Of a stretch of 64,000 nucleotides of DNA, positions 56,084 through 64,000 are shown piece by piece. The notes below the pieces were generated by a model. It was not told the origin of the DNA and searched no databases. It saw only the letters and a list, made by a program, of their open reading frames with translations. Where the stretch lies: NCBI GenBank assembly GCA_026004795.1, contig BPJV01000010.1, forward strand, positions 1-64,000, written 5' to 3'. This DNA is from Pirellulaceae bacterium. GTDB lineage: Bacteria > Planctomycetota > Planctomycetia > Pirellulales > Pirellulaceae. The position numbers were made by a program, and so were the translations under genes. Positions within the stretch are counted from its first letter, which is position 1, and every line of letters starts with the position of its first letter.

Positions 56084-57376
56084 TTACGTGCGAATTTGCC
56101 CTTCCCCGAGAACCAAGTATTTGTAGGTCGTCAGTTCACGCAGTCCGCATGGGCCGCGGGCATGGAACTTATCCGTACTGATACCGATCTCCGCCCCCAA
56201 TCCGAACTCGCCGCCATCATTGAATCGTGTGCTAGCGTTGACCATCACGGCACTGGAATCGACCCCTGCGCAGAAGCGTCGCGCGGCCTGCAGGCTTGAG
56301 GTCACGATCGCATCGGTATGATGGGAGCCATAACGGTTAATGTGCTCAATGGCCTCGTCCAGGCTATCGACGATCTTAACACTGACGATCGGCCCCAAAT
56401 ACTCGGTGGCCCAGTCCGCCTCGGTAGCCGGGACGGCAGAGGGAAATTGGCGACAGACACGTTCGTCCCCGCGAATCTCGACTCCCTGGTCCGCCAACGC
56501 ATTCAACACAGGATGAAGCAACCGCTGCACGCTCGCCGAATGGACCAGCAGGCTTTCGCATGCATTGCAGACTCCCATCCGTTGGCACTTTGCATTCACT
56601 GTGATGGCGACCGCCATATCGACTTCTGCCGACTCATCAAGATAGACGTGGCAGTTTCCATCAAAGTGTTTGATGACAGGCATCCGAGCTTCACGCACCA
56701 CTCGTTCGATCAGGCTCCGCCCGCCGCGCGGAATGGCGACATCAATGTAATCGTCCAAGCTGAGAAAATGCCCCACCGCCTCCCGATCGGCAGTTTGAAC
56801 CAACTGGATCGCTTCCCGGGGAATGCCAAACTGCGGAGCGATGCCAGCCATAACATCCACCAGCGCCGACGACGAATGCCGTGCTTCCTTGCCACCGCGC
56901 AGAATAACAGCATTTCCGCTTTTGACGCAAATCGCTGCCGCATCGACCGTGACATTCGGTCGCGATTCATAGATGAAAAATACGGTTCCCAATGGGACAC
57001 GTACCTTCTGAATTTCCAACCCATTTGGTCGGCGGAAACCTTCGATCACCTCACCAACGGGGTCGCGCAAGGCAGCGATTTCGCGGAGGGCGTCGGCCAT
57101 TACCGCAACTCGCTTGGCGTCGAGTTTCAGTCGATCGATGGCTGCCTCAGTAAGACCATAACTGGGCGCGGCCTCCAAATCCAAGGTATTGGCGGCAAGG
57201 ATGGGATCGACATTCTCCTCCAAAGCCTCGGCGGCGGCGCGCAGCCAAGCGTCCTTCGCCGCCGCAGACAAGGAAACCAGCTTTCGCGATGCCAGACGCG
57301 CTTGCTCAGCCGTCTTTCGGCAGTACTCCTGCAGGTCTTCTCCTTGGACATCGATTGACGTAGCCAACGATTTCAT
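56084..57376 (-). CDS. proA: Gamma-glutamyl phosphate reductase (glutamate-5-semialdehyde dehydrogenase)
   Basis: About 430 residues from the ATG at 57376, after AGAAGGG; the frame extends to 57439 without a better SD. The NADPH-dependent enzyme makes glutamate-5-semialdehyde in proline synthesis. Visible features are RRPNGLEIQKVRVPLGTVFFIYESRPNVT, GNAVILRGGKEA, IQLVQTADREAV, HFDGNCHVYLDESAEVDMA, RMGVCNACESLLVH with the catalytic Cys near 285, and RYGSHHTDAIVT, ending with VMVNASTRFNDGGEFGLGAEIGIST. It is encoded alone; proB is not in the window. Confidence 0.95.
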   Translation of the reverse strand: MKSLATSIDVQGEDLQEYCRKTAEQARLASRKLVSLSAAAKDAWLRAAAEALEENVDPILAANTLDLEAAPSYGLTEAAIDRLKLDAKRVAVMADALREIAALRDPVGEVIEGFRRPNGLEIQKVRVPLGTVFFIYESRPNVTVDAAAICVKSGNAVILRGGKEARHSSSALVDVMAGIAPQFGIPREAIQLVQTADREAVGHFLSLDDYIDVAIPRGGRSLIERVVREARMPVIKHFDGNCHVYLDESAEVDMAVAITVNAKCQRMGVCNACESLLVHSASVQRLLHPVLNALADQGVEIRGDERVCRQFPSAVPATEADWATEYLGPIVSVKIVDSLDEAIEHINRYGSHHTDAIVTSSLQAARRFCAGVDSSAVMVNASTRFNDGGEFGLGAEIGISTDKFHARGPCGLRELTTYKYLVLGEGQIRT

Positions 57377-57451
57377 CCCTTCTGTGAATCCTCCGGACCA
57401 AACGATCGTTTGCCGTGGGAGTATCGCCGAAAGTACCATAAGCGGTCAACA

Positions 57452-59335
57452 TCACCGCCGCGAACTTCGCCCAGACAACTCCGATTGTAGCGCCGCGATC
57501 TCGGAGTCAGGCACCAGCGTTCCGCTCAAATCGCATCTCTCCAGCTTCGGAAGCAAACGCAACTGGGGCACCACGGCCGCCGTTACTCGGGTTTCCCCCA
57601 GCCACAGCGTGTGCAGATGGCGAAGCTGCGTCAAACCCTCCAGCGCCTCATCATCGACCCTACAGCCTGTCAGATCCAGCTCCTCGAGGCCTTCCAGTTC
57701 GAAAACCCGTCGCAATGTTCGCGGGCCAACCGTCGTCCCCTCCAAGCTTAACCGACGCAGATGGCGGCACTGTCCGATCCACTGCAAATCGTCGTCGGTG
57801 CCATTGGTGAAACTAAGATCGAGCCACTGGCAATTCTCGGCAACTCGCCCGATGTGTGCCCAACCTTGAGGGTGGAACTTGCTCCCGCACAACACCAGGT
57901 CGCGCGGCCGTGCCGCGGATGCGGCAAGCTGCTCCATCTGATCCTCGGTAACGATCAGCAGGTCCTGGTACCGCTCCTTGGCTTCCTCTTCCTGCCGGCC
58001 CAGTAGATCGACCAGGCCCGTGGAGCCCCCCTTTCCGCGATAGACATCCGCCACCGTCGCCATCAACACGCGTTTTTTCTCGTCGCCCGCTAAATCCATC
58101 AAAGCATGGGTCAATCCCAGAGCGTGAGCGTAGAGCAAGCTGATTTGGGGATTCGTCTTCCAGTCGTGAAGGCCGGCCGATGCGTAGGCTGGCCAACTGG
58201 GCCAAAAACCATCGCGAACACCGCGGTAACGGGCCACCTGCACGCGCGGAGCATCGATGCCTCCCACGGTCCAAAAAGTCCCGCGGGAGCGGAGCGATTC
58301 CATGTACAACGCGACTCCTTCGACGAGCCAGATATCGCTTTCGCGGCCCGGAAGCGTATCATCCACGCTGCAGCGCTGTTGCAGCAATTGGTGCGTCAAT
58401 TCGTGCTGCAACGTTTCGCTCAACCCTTCGCCAGGATAGAAGAAACTTTTCCTTAGCTCAGGGTGGTAGTACCCCACCGACACGGCGATATTGGCTTCCT
58501 CGCCTCCCAGAAGATGCAGATACTCGGTCCGATCAGCGAATAGATAGACCTCCGCTCGTGGGGGGCGCTTCAGCGGCTGAGGGTTGTTGCCCTCGAGCTG
58601 TTCACTTAGCCAACCTGGTGGAGCCCACAGGGGATAGAAAACTTGGCTCCACAACGCATGGAATAATTCTAGTTCCTCGATCACTTGCCCCGTGATATCC
58701 GCTGCGGCACGGCTGGTGACTCGAAAATGTGCCGAAGTGGAGGTGCGGTAAGAACGCGCCGGCCACTGAAAAAGTGGTTCGGTCACCCGTCCCATTCCAA
58801 CGCGAGAGGGGCTGGTCAACGCGGCCGGCAGGCTTCCCAGAACGCGTGCCGCCAACGCGTGGTCGGGGTTTTCGCGCAACGTTCGCCACAGCAAGCGAAA
58901 AGCGTCATGCTCTCGCCCTTGCCTAGCTGCTTGCTGCGCCATCTCGTAAAGCTGGTCGGCGAACTGCCGCCGCGTCGCGTTGAAGGCACGTGCAAAACTG
59001 CGCGCCGCGGGCGCTGCCACGGTTTCGTCGGCCAACGGAACGGGCAAATACAGAACCGTCCAATCCTCACGGGGCGGAATTATCCATGCGTCGAGCTGCT
59101 GGATTGCCTCTTCCACGCGTAGCTGGTCGGCAATGTCCCTCAGCCGCGATAATTCCTCGTCGAACCACGTGGGGTTACCACCGCGCAGGATGGTAGCCAC
59201 CGACGGCGAGTCGCCAAAAACGGGCCAGCTGGCCAGGGTGAATAGGAGCACGCTGGCGACGAAGAACCGCCACCAACGCACCGCCTTCCACCATGGACTG
59301 GTTTCATCGTCGGCAGAGGAGTACAGACGGTGCAT
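57452..59335 (-). CDS. Membrane/exported metallopeptidase with C-terminal leucine-rich repeats
   Basis: About 627 residues from the ATG at 59335; the frame is open to 59422. One hydrophobic segment (FFVASVLLFTLASWPVFG) is a signal or anchor. A helical region leads to a gluzincin-type catalytic domain: LQHELTHQLLQQR (HExxH zinc site) near 314, and WLVEGVALYMESL with the third ligand Glu near 340. The last 150 residues are leucine-rich repeats: WLDLSFTNGTDDDLQWI, LRRLSLEGTTVGPRTLRRV, LEELDLTGCRVDDEALEGL, LHTLWLGETRVTAAVV, and LERCDLSGTLVPDSEIAAL. An LRR tail on such a peptidase is unusual. It overlaps nothing and stops 76 bp upstream of the proA start. Confidence 0.8.
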   Translation of the reverse strand: MHRLYSSADDETSPWWKAVRWWRFFVASVLLFTLASWPVFGDSPSVATILRGGNPTWFDEELSRLRDIADQLRVEEAIQQLDAWIIPPREDWTVLYLPVPLADETVAAPAARSFARAFNATRRQFADQLYEMAQQAARQGREHDAFRLLWRTLRENPDHALAARVLGSLPAALTSPSRVGMGRVTEPLFQWPARSYRTSTSAHFRVTSRAAADITGQVIEELELFHALWSQVFYPLWAPPGWLSEQLEGNNPQPLKRPPRAEVYLFADRTEYLHLLGGEEANIAVSVGYYHPELRKSFFYPGEGLSETLQHELTHQLLQQRCSVDDTLPGRESDIWLVEGVALYMESLRSRGTFWTVGGIDAPRVQVARYRGVRDGFWPSWPAYASAGLHDWKTNPQISLLYAHALGLTHALMDLAGDEKKRVLMATVADVYRGKGGSTGLVDLLGRQEEEAKERYQDLLIVTEDQMEQLAASAARPRDLVLCGSKFHPQGWAHIGRVAENCQWLDLSFTNGTDDDLQWIGQCRHLRRLSLEGTTVGPRTLRRVFELEGLEELDLTGCRVDDEALEGLTQLRHLHTLWLGETRVTAAVVPQLRLLPKLERCDLSGTLVPDSEIAALQSELSGRSSRR

Positions 59336-59422
59336 AGTCGATTCGCGTGCTGGAGTCTGAAGGACCGAATGGCGAGCAAGCCGAGCACGGTGAGCTGCCG
59401 ACTGCCGCTCGCCGCCAACCAC

Positions 59423-59767
59423 TGCTAAGGTCGGTGTCGGTGTAGGGCGAAGTCCGATGCATAGGGTAGATTCTAGAGTAACGATCTGTTCACCGCAGGC
59501 ACGACCGCGGTCGTAATCTCGATCGGCCTACGCGCGGCTTTTTACCTGTATCATTATACTTTTCGCTAATGTGGTAGAGGGAAAGTGGCGACTGCAGTGA
59601 CGTGCGGGGCCGGCCAGGACGGCCTGAAATCTGCTACGATCGGCAATAGCGCGATCATTGCCTGCCGCACAATCCTAACAACCGCACACTCCTAGCAGTT
59701 CGACGACGCTCGCCGGCGACAATCTCCATCGGTCGCGATCCGTTCATTGTTCGATAGCAGGGTTTTC
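59423..59767. other. Divergent intergenic region, promoter-bearing, no gene
   Basis: Separates the divergent metallopeptidase and cytochrome genes. At about 59543-59576 the AT-rich sequence tgtatcattatacttttcgctaatgtgg contains TATACT-like boxes. It is likely to hold both promoters, but I could not fix -35 partners. Confidence 0.4.
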
Positions 59768-62308
59768 ATGAATTTAGCAGGCACATCCAATCTGACTTGG
59801 CCATCAATCCCCGCGGCGGACGGCCACGTTGCCGTACCAACTGGTGATCCAGCGGCAGTACAGCGGCATGTTGTTTCCACCACCCAGCGTGGCTGGCCCC
59901 TCGCCGTGTGGCTAGTCCTGACGGCGCTGGTCGGCTGCCGCCCGGCGAACACTACGCCGTTCGACTTGAGTCAAGCGACGTATGTGGGCAGTCAGGTATG
60001 CGCGGACTGCCATCGCGAAGAAGTGGAGAAGTACCGTGGCTCCCATCACGACATGGCCATGCAACGAGCGACCGAACAGACGGTGCGGGCGGACTTCGAT
60101 AACGTCAAGATGGAACACCACGGCATCGTCAGCACCGCCTACCGCGACGGAGAGCGTTTCATGATACGTACCGAAGGACCGGACGGAGAGCTACACGATT
60201 ACGAAATCAAGTACACCTTCGGATGGGAGCCGTTGCAACAGTACATGGTTGAGTTTCCTGCACCGGGTAGGAAAGACGACGGCACGCTTCCGCGTTTGCA
60301 AGTACTGCGGCTGAGCTGGGATACGGAGCGACGACAGTGGTTCTATTTGGCACCGCCCGACGTCTCCGAAAAACTGGCTCCCGATGATGACCTGCACTGG
60401 ACCGGCATTGCTCAGCGATGGAACACGATGTGCGCCGAATGCCACAGCACGAATTACCAGAAAAACTTTCTTCCCTCTTTTGAACTTGAGGAACACGCGT
60501 CGGGCGAAGTACAGCAACCAGATTCCTCGATCGGCTGGTCGCCAGGCGAGTACCATAGCACGTTTTCCGAGATCAACGTGGCGTGCGAAGCCTGCCACGG
60601 CCCGGGCAGTGTCCATGTCGAATTGGCACAGCAGTGGTTTCCTGGCTGGAGCCGTGAGCGAGGCTACGGATTGGCCAATCTCAAGCGTTCCCCGGAAGAC
60701 CAGATTCAGTCCTGCGCACCGTGCCATAGTCGTCGCAACGTCGTGCACCCCGGGTTTCAAGCCGGCGACAACTACTACGACTACTACAGCAACGAATTGT
60801 TATTAGAGCCGATCTATTATCCGGACGGCCAGATTCTCGATGAGGATTACGTCCATGGATCCTTTATTCAAAGCAAGATGTATCACAAATCGATTCGCTG
60901 TACCGATTGCCATGATCCCCACTCCGCCCGCTTGAAGGCTGTGGGCAATGCGGTGTGTACGTCATGCCATCAGCACCCGGCCGCCAAATACGACTCGGTG
61001 GGACATCATTTTCATCAACCGGGATCGCCGGGGGCACAATGCGTCAATTGCCACATGCCGGCCACGACCTATATGCAAGTCGACGCGCGGCGTGATCACT
61101 CCATTCGCATTCCGCGTCCGGACCTCAGTTCGCCTTTGGAGACGCCGAATGCTTGTACCGGTTGTCATGTGAATCCGGAGAATGTCTCCCAGGAGAAGAG
61201 AGACAAGCTCAAACTCTATCAGGACTGGATGGCGGCTGCCCGTCAGGGGGACGAAGAGGTGGCTGCCGAATTACACCGGGCCAACCAGTGGTGCGACGCC
61301 GCTTGTCAGCAGTGGTATGGTGAGCAGCGGCAGCAGCCCGTTCATTTTGGTGTCGCTTTGGACGCGGGACAGGAACAGGATGCCGATGCGGTGCCGAAAC
61401 TCCGTCAACTACTGCGGACGGGGGGAAGCGAAGGACCGGCCATTGCGCGAGCCACTGCCCTGGAACTGCTGGCACGGTTGGATGCCTCGGCAGCGTGGCA
61501 GGAGGCGAGCCGTGCCGCAGAGGATGAGCATCCGTTGCTGCGCGCCGCCGCAGCGCGGGCATTGGCCGTGGGTGGCAATCCCACGCGGAGTGTCCACCGC
61601 CTTGAGCAACTATTGGCCGATCCCGTCCGTAGCGTCCGTGTGGAGGCGGCACGCAGCTTGTTGGACATGCCACGACAACTCCTTTCTCCCAGTCGGGCCG
61701 CGGACTTTCGCAAGGCATTGGAGGAAATGGCCGCTGGGTTGCGTTACAACAATGATCGTTCTGGCGCTCACCTGGCCTTGGCCCTGATTGCTGAAAGCCA
61801 AGGTAGGTTGCAACAAGCAATTCGCCACTACGAAAACGCGATTGCCGTCGAACCACGCGTCACCGGACCGCGAACGAACTTAGCCGCCCTGTTGGAACGC
61901 ACCCTTCAGCATCCGTCGGCTGAAACCGAGACGGCAGCAGCGATACACCAGAGGGTCCACCAACTGCGCAAAGAGGAACTGGCGCTGTTGCAGCGCGATG
62001 TCGAGCTGCTTCCAGATGCCGCTGCCATCCGATACCGCTACGGACTGGCGTTGTACCTCGACGGGCAAGCGGAAGCCGCTGCCGAGCATCTGGTGGCTGC
62101 CGCGACACTCGAGCCGACGGCCGCGGCCTATGCTCAGGCCGCTGCGCTGTTGTTCGAGCATTTGCAAAAGTGGGACGACGCGTTGTACTGGGCGCGAGAA
62201 GCCGTCAAGCGCAACCCCGAGGACCCAGCCAACACCGTGCTTTTGCAGCGAATTGCGCAGGCCGCGGGGCAGGCGACGAACGATTCGCCCGCATCGCGTG
62301 CCCCCTGA
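59768..62308 (+). CDS. Octaheme c-type cytochrome with HEAT and TPR repeats
   Basis: About 846 residues from the ATG at 59768 with AGCAGGG 5 nt upstream. A membrane segment or lipoprotein leader (PLAVWLVLTALVGC) with a possible lipobox LVGC precedes the haem region. Eight CxxCH motifs are visible: CADCH, CAECH, CEACH, CAPCH, CTDCH, CTSCH, CVNCH and CTGCH. Residues 500-650 carry HEAT-like repeats (AIARATALELLARLDASAAW), and the end is TPR (LALALIAESQGRLQQAIRHYENAI, YRYGLALYLDGQAEAAAEHL). The protein is likely exported and haem-loaded, functioning in electron transfer or as a scaffold. The octaheme-TPR fusion is notable. Its redox partner is not identified. Confidence 0.88.
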   Translation: MNLAGTSNLTWPSIPAADGHVAVPTGDPAAVQRHVVSTTQRGWPLAVWLVLTALVGCRPANTTPFDLSQATYVGSQVCADCHREEVEKYRGSHHDMAMQRATEQTVRADFDNVKMEHHGIVSTAYRDGERFMIRTEGPDGELHDYEIKYTFGWEPLQQYMVEFPAPGRKDDGTLPRLQVLRLSWDTERRQWFYLAPPDVSEKLAPDDDLHWTGIAQRWNTMCAECHSTNYQKNFLPSFELEEHASGEVQQPDSSIGWSPGEYHSTFSEINVACEACHGPGSVHVELAQQWFPGWSRERGYGLANLKRSPEDQIQSCAPCHSRRNVVHPGFQAGDNYYDYYSNELLLEPIYYPDGQILDEDYVHGSFIQSKMYHKSIRCTDCHDPHSARLKAVGNAVCTSCHQHPAAKYDSVGHHFHQPGSPGAQCVNCHMPATTYMQVDARRDHSIRIPRPDLSSPLETPNACTGCHVNPENVSQEKRDKLKLYQDWMAAARQGDEEVAAELHRANQWCDAACQQWYGEQRQQPVHFGVALDAGQEQDADAVPKLRQLLRTGGSEGPAIARATALELLARLDASAAWQEASRAAEDEHPLLRAAAARALAVGGNPTRSVHRLEQLLADPVRSVRVEAARSLLDMPRQLLSPSRAADFRKALEEMAAGLRYNNDRSGAHLALALIAESQGRLQQAIRHYENAIAVEPRVTGPRTNLAALLERTLQHPSAETETAAAIHQRVHQLRKEELALLQRDVELLPDAAAIRYRYGLALYLDGQAEAAAEHLVAAATLEPTAAAYAQAAALLFEHLQKWDDALYWAREAVKRNPEDPANTVLLQRIAQAAGQATNDSPASRAP

Positions 62309-62349
62309 GCGGCGTGGGAATGTGCAGCCGGAGCGTCCCCGGCAGGACA

Positions 62350-63195
62350 CTACTGCCCAATCCCGCAGAATCGCAAGATGTCCGCCGCACTCGCCCGATA
62401 GCCGGTGTAAAACGAACCAAATTCCCCGTACTTCGCGCTGGCCTCATCAAAACGCATGCGGTAAACGATGTCTTTCAGGTAGTCAGGGCGGCGGGCCCAC
62501 AAGGTGACCCCCCATTCCCAGTCATCCAAGCCTACCGAAACAGTAACGATCTGCGTCACCCGGCCCGCAAACAGCATCCCGCTCTGCGCGTGCTCGGCCA
62601 TCATTTCATTTCGCCGCGAAAAGGGAGTGGTAAACCAGTTCGCTCCCACCACGCGACTCTTATTCATCGGGTAGAAACACAGCGCTGGCCAATCGGGTAG
62701 ATCGGGAGTCAGCCGCTGGGCATTCATCATCGGCAACCGCTTCTCGTAGGCCGCCACTTTGGCCGCAAACGCAGGAGAATTGGGGTCTTCTCCCCCACGC
62801 TTCAATCTCTCCGCATACTGCTCCGGCGAAGGAACGTATTCGGAGATCTCCGTGAGGGACACGAACGAATAAGTGGGTGACAATCCACGCCCCAGTGGAC
62901 CGGCCATCAGTTGTTGATGCAAACCTTGCAGTTTCAATGGGTCAGGGTCGAAAAGAATCAACCCGAAATCGGCTTTATGACCGGCGACGAGAAACGATTG
63001 CATCCGCACGGGAGCCTGATCGCGTTGAGGATCGAGCAGATGAAGGAATACCTCGGTGCCCGCCGAGATTTCCGCAGGAGAGAGGTGGGCCAGATTACTT
63101 CTATCGAAGCGGTAGAAGAGGTGCAGACAATGCCACCCTACGGTCGGCTCCACTCCCGGTTCTGGCAATTCCGATGGGGGGACTGGTCTCGACAT
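62350..63195 (-). CDS. hemQ: Coproheme decarboxylase/chlorite dismutase family protein (HemQ)
   Basis: 281 residues from the ATG at 63195, or 289 from ATG 63219. The family fold shows WHCLHLFYRFDRSNL, RMQSFLVAGHKADFGLILFDPDPL, and YSFVSLTEISEYVP. FYPMNKSRVVGANWFT and MMAEHAQSGMLFAGRV carry the proximal His of the haem site, and GLDDWEWGVTLWA and MRFDEASAKYGEFGSFYTG follow. HemQ converts coproheme to haem b in the coproporphyrin-dependent pathway of Gram-positive-type haem synthesis. No other haem gene is adjacent. The 3' end converges with the octaheme cytochrome 41 bp away. Confidence 0.92.
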   Translation of the reverse strand: MSRPVPPSELPEPGVEPTVGWHCLHLFYRFDRSNLAHLSPAEISAGTEVFLHLLDPQRDQAPVRMQSFLVAGHKADFGLILFDPDPLKLQGLHQQLMAGPLGRGLSPTYSFVSLTEISEYVPSPEQYAERLKRGGEDPNSPAFAAKVAAYEKRLPMMNAQRLTPDLPDWPALCFYPMNKSRVVGANWFTTPFSRRNEMMAEHAQSGMLFAGRVTQIVTVSVGLDDWEWGVTLWARRPDYLKDIVYRMRFDEASAKYGEFGSFYTGYRASAADILRFCGIGQ

Positions 63196-63334
63196 GGTAA
63201 TTCCGTCACTCCTTTGCATCTACTTCACGGGTGATGATCAATAAAGCTTTGCCGTCGCACAGGCATCCGGTCCAGACAGGTCGCCATTGGTTTTCCCACG
63301 CGCCGTCAGGAACAGAGCTTGCTCTCCTCCGACA

Positions 63335-63362
63335 GGCACCGACAGCGATCGCCGTCGGTGCC
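63335..63362. other. 9-bp stem-loop downstream of the sulfatase gene
   Basis: GGCACCGAC and GTCGGTGCC form a perfect 9-bp stem over a 10-nt loop that itself contains gcgatcgc. It lies 45 bp after the sulfatase stop. No T-tract follows on either strand, so it is either a Rho-dependent-type structure or a 3'-end stabiliser. Confidence 0.4.
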
Positions 63363-63406
63363 ATTATGTGCCAATCACTAAAATCCTTCGAGTGCGGTTA
63401 AACTCG

Positions 63407-64000
63407 CTATTCCGCCTCACCCCGCACCGGCCAGTTAGGATCCATGCGGTGTTCGCGGTCCAGGATCTCCACCGCACGGCGCACAATCTCTGGATGCTGT
63501 GCGGCCACATCACGCGCTTCGCCCACGTCGGATTCCAGATCAAATAAGCGCACCGGCCCGTCGAACATCGGCTGCCGAATGGCTTTCCAGCGTCCAAAAC
63601 GGACTGCTTGGGCCGTACCACGTTCATGAAACTCCCAGTAGATGGGAGTGGTGCGCGTTGCATCTAGCCTGCCATCGAGTAGCACCGAACTAAAATCCTC
63701 ACTATCCAATTCGTGATTGTTGGGTAACGGAGCCCCGGTGATGGAGGCAAACGTCCGAAAGAAGTCACCGAAGTACCATGGCCCGGTTGCTTCCCCACCG
63801 GGAGCAATGTGATTGGGCCAGCACGCGATCATGGGGACCCGAATCCCGCCTTCGGTCAAATCGCGTTTGTAGCCGGTGAGGGGACCATTGGAATCGAAGA
63901 AGTCCGCATCGTGGCCACCTTCGTGATGAGGGCCATTGTCGGAGGTAAAGAGAATCAATGTCTGCTCGGCCAGTCCCAATTGGCGGACCGTTTCCACCAA
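63407..64000 (-). CDS. Sulfatase (arylsulfatase family), C-terminal part
   Basis: 198 residues are visible, and the frame continues past base 64000. LGLAEQTLILFTSDNGPHHEGGHDADFF carries the TSDNGxH motif, whose Asp and Asn bind calcium. YKRDLTEGGIRVPMIACWPNHI contains the conserved K-x(5)-EGGIRVP stretch. The C-terminal subdomain follows (GRWKAIRQPMFDGPVRLFDLESDVGEARDVA). The formylglycine site (C/S-x-P-S-R) lies beyond the window. Sulfatases of this type remove sulfate from polysaccharides in planctomycetes. Confidence 0.9.
   Translation of the reverse strand: MVETVRQLGLAEQTLILFTSDNGPHHEGGHDADFFDSNGPLTGYKRDLTEGGIRVPMIACWPNHIAPGGEATGPWYFGDFFRTFASITGAPLPNNHELDSEDFSSVLLDGRLDATRTTPIYWEFHERGTAQAVRFGRWKAIRQPMFDGPVRLFDLESDVGEARDVAAQHPEIVRRAVEILDREHRMDPNWPVRGEAE

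Overview
The window looks like a chromosomal stretch of a planctomycete, probably of the Pirellula-type lineage. This is inferred from family content, not from an rRNA marker. The lineage markers are a BIG2/DUF1549/DUF1553 cytochrome-like protein, a DUF1559 prepilin-like protein, a secreted protein with DPFG repeats, a PQQ-type beta-propeller, an octaheme cytochrome fused to TPRs, a sulfatase, a GlmU-like sugar nucleotidyltransferase, a UvrC without its C-terminal HhH domain, and many short unrelated genes on alternating strands in GC-rich DNA. I found no rRNA, tRNA or CRISPR array.

Bases 1-5000 are a defence island read on the minus strand: SNF2-type helicase, an Abi_2 (AbiD/AbiF-like HEPN) protein, a four-helix-bundle protein, and the N-terminus of an adenine DNA methyltransferase cut by the window edge. 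Arrays of a 7-bp repeat separate the genes. Two arrays in opposite orientation flank the four-helix-bundle gene, like an rRNA intervening-sequence cassette placed between protein genes. Upstream of the Abi gene there is a plausible promoter, then about 75 nt able to fold and ending in a T-tract, then a hairpin that hides the Abi Shine-Dalgarno. This resembles an RNA-controlled toxin and is the best candidate here for an undescribed system.

Bases 5000-11000 are a scrap yard: a 5'-truncated IS3-type transposase, the C-terminal stub of a membrane glycosyltransferase, dispersed repeats, an intact formate/nitrite transporter, then an IS91-type element made of a tyrosine recombinase and a transposase broken by one in-frame TGA. 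The element appears to separate the transporter from a PP2C-phosphatase/protein-kinase fusion (11098-12831).

Bases 13000-31000 are mostly housekeeping and envelope genes: a Dnmt2-like methyltransferase and a lactonase; a divergent run of DUF1549/1553 (frameshifted), sixA, aroK (apparent ATT start), prepilin peptidase and a GH63 glucosidase; a GH5 glycosidase; apt, uvrC and an ABC permease; and truB with an apparent frameshift, last in a TetR-adaptor-RND efflux operon (30206-36924).

Bases 37000-64000 hold secreted and metabolic genes: DUF1559 protein with terminator, a large modular exported protein, an SDR, two membrane proteins, a TlpA-like thioredoxin, a PQQ propeller, an argA-like/argE-like pair, a C25 peptidase, a GlmU-like protein, fliM, proA, a metallopeptidase with a leucine-rich tail, an octaheme cytochrome, hemQ and a sulfatase cut by the window edge. 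Three convergent gene pairs overlap at their 3' ends. Three genes carry single-base disruptions, of which truB is the most likely to be an assembly error.
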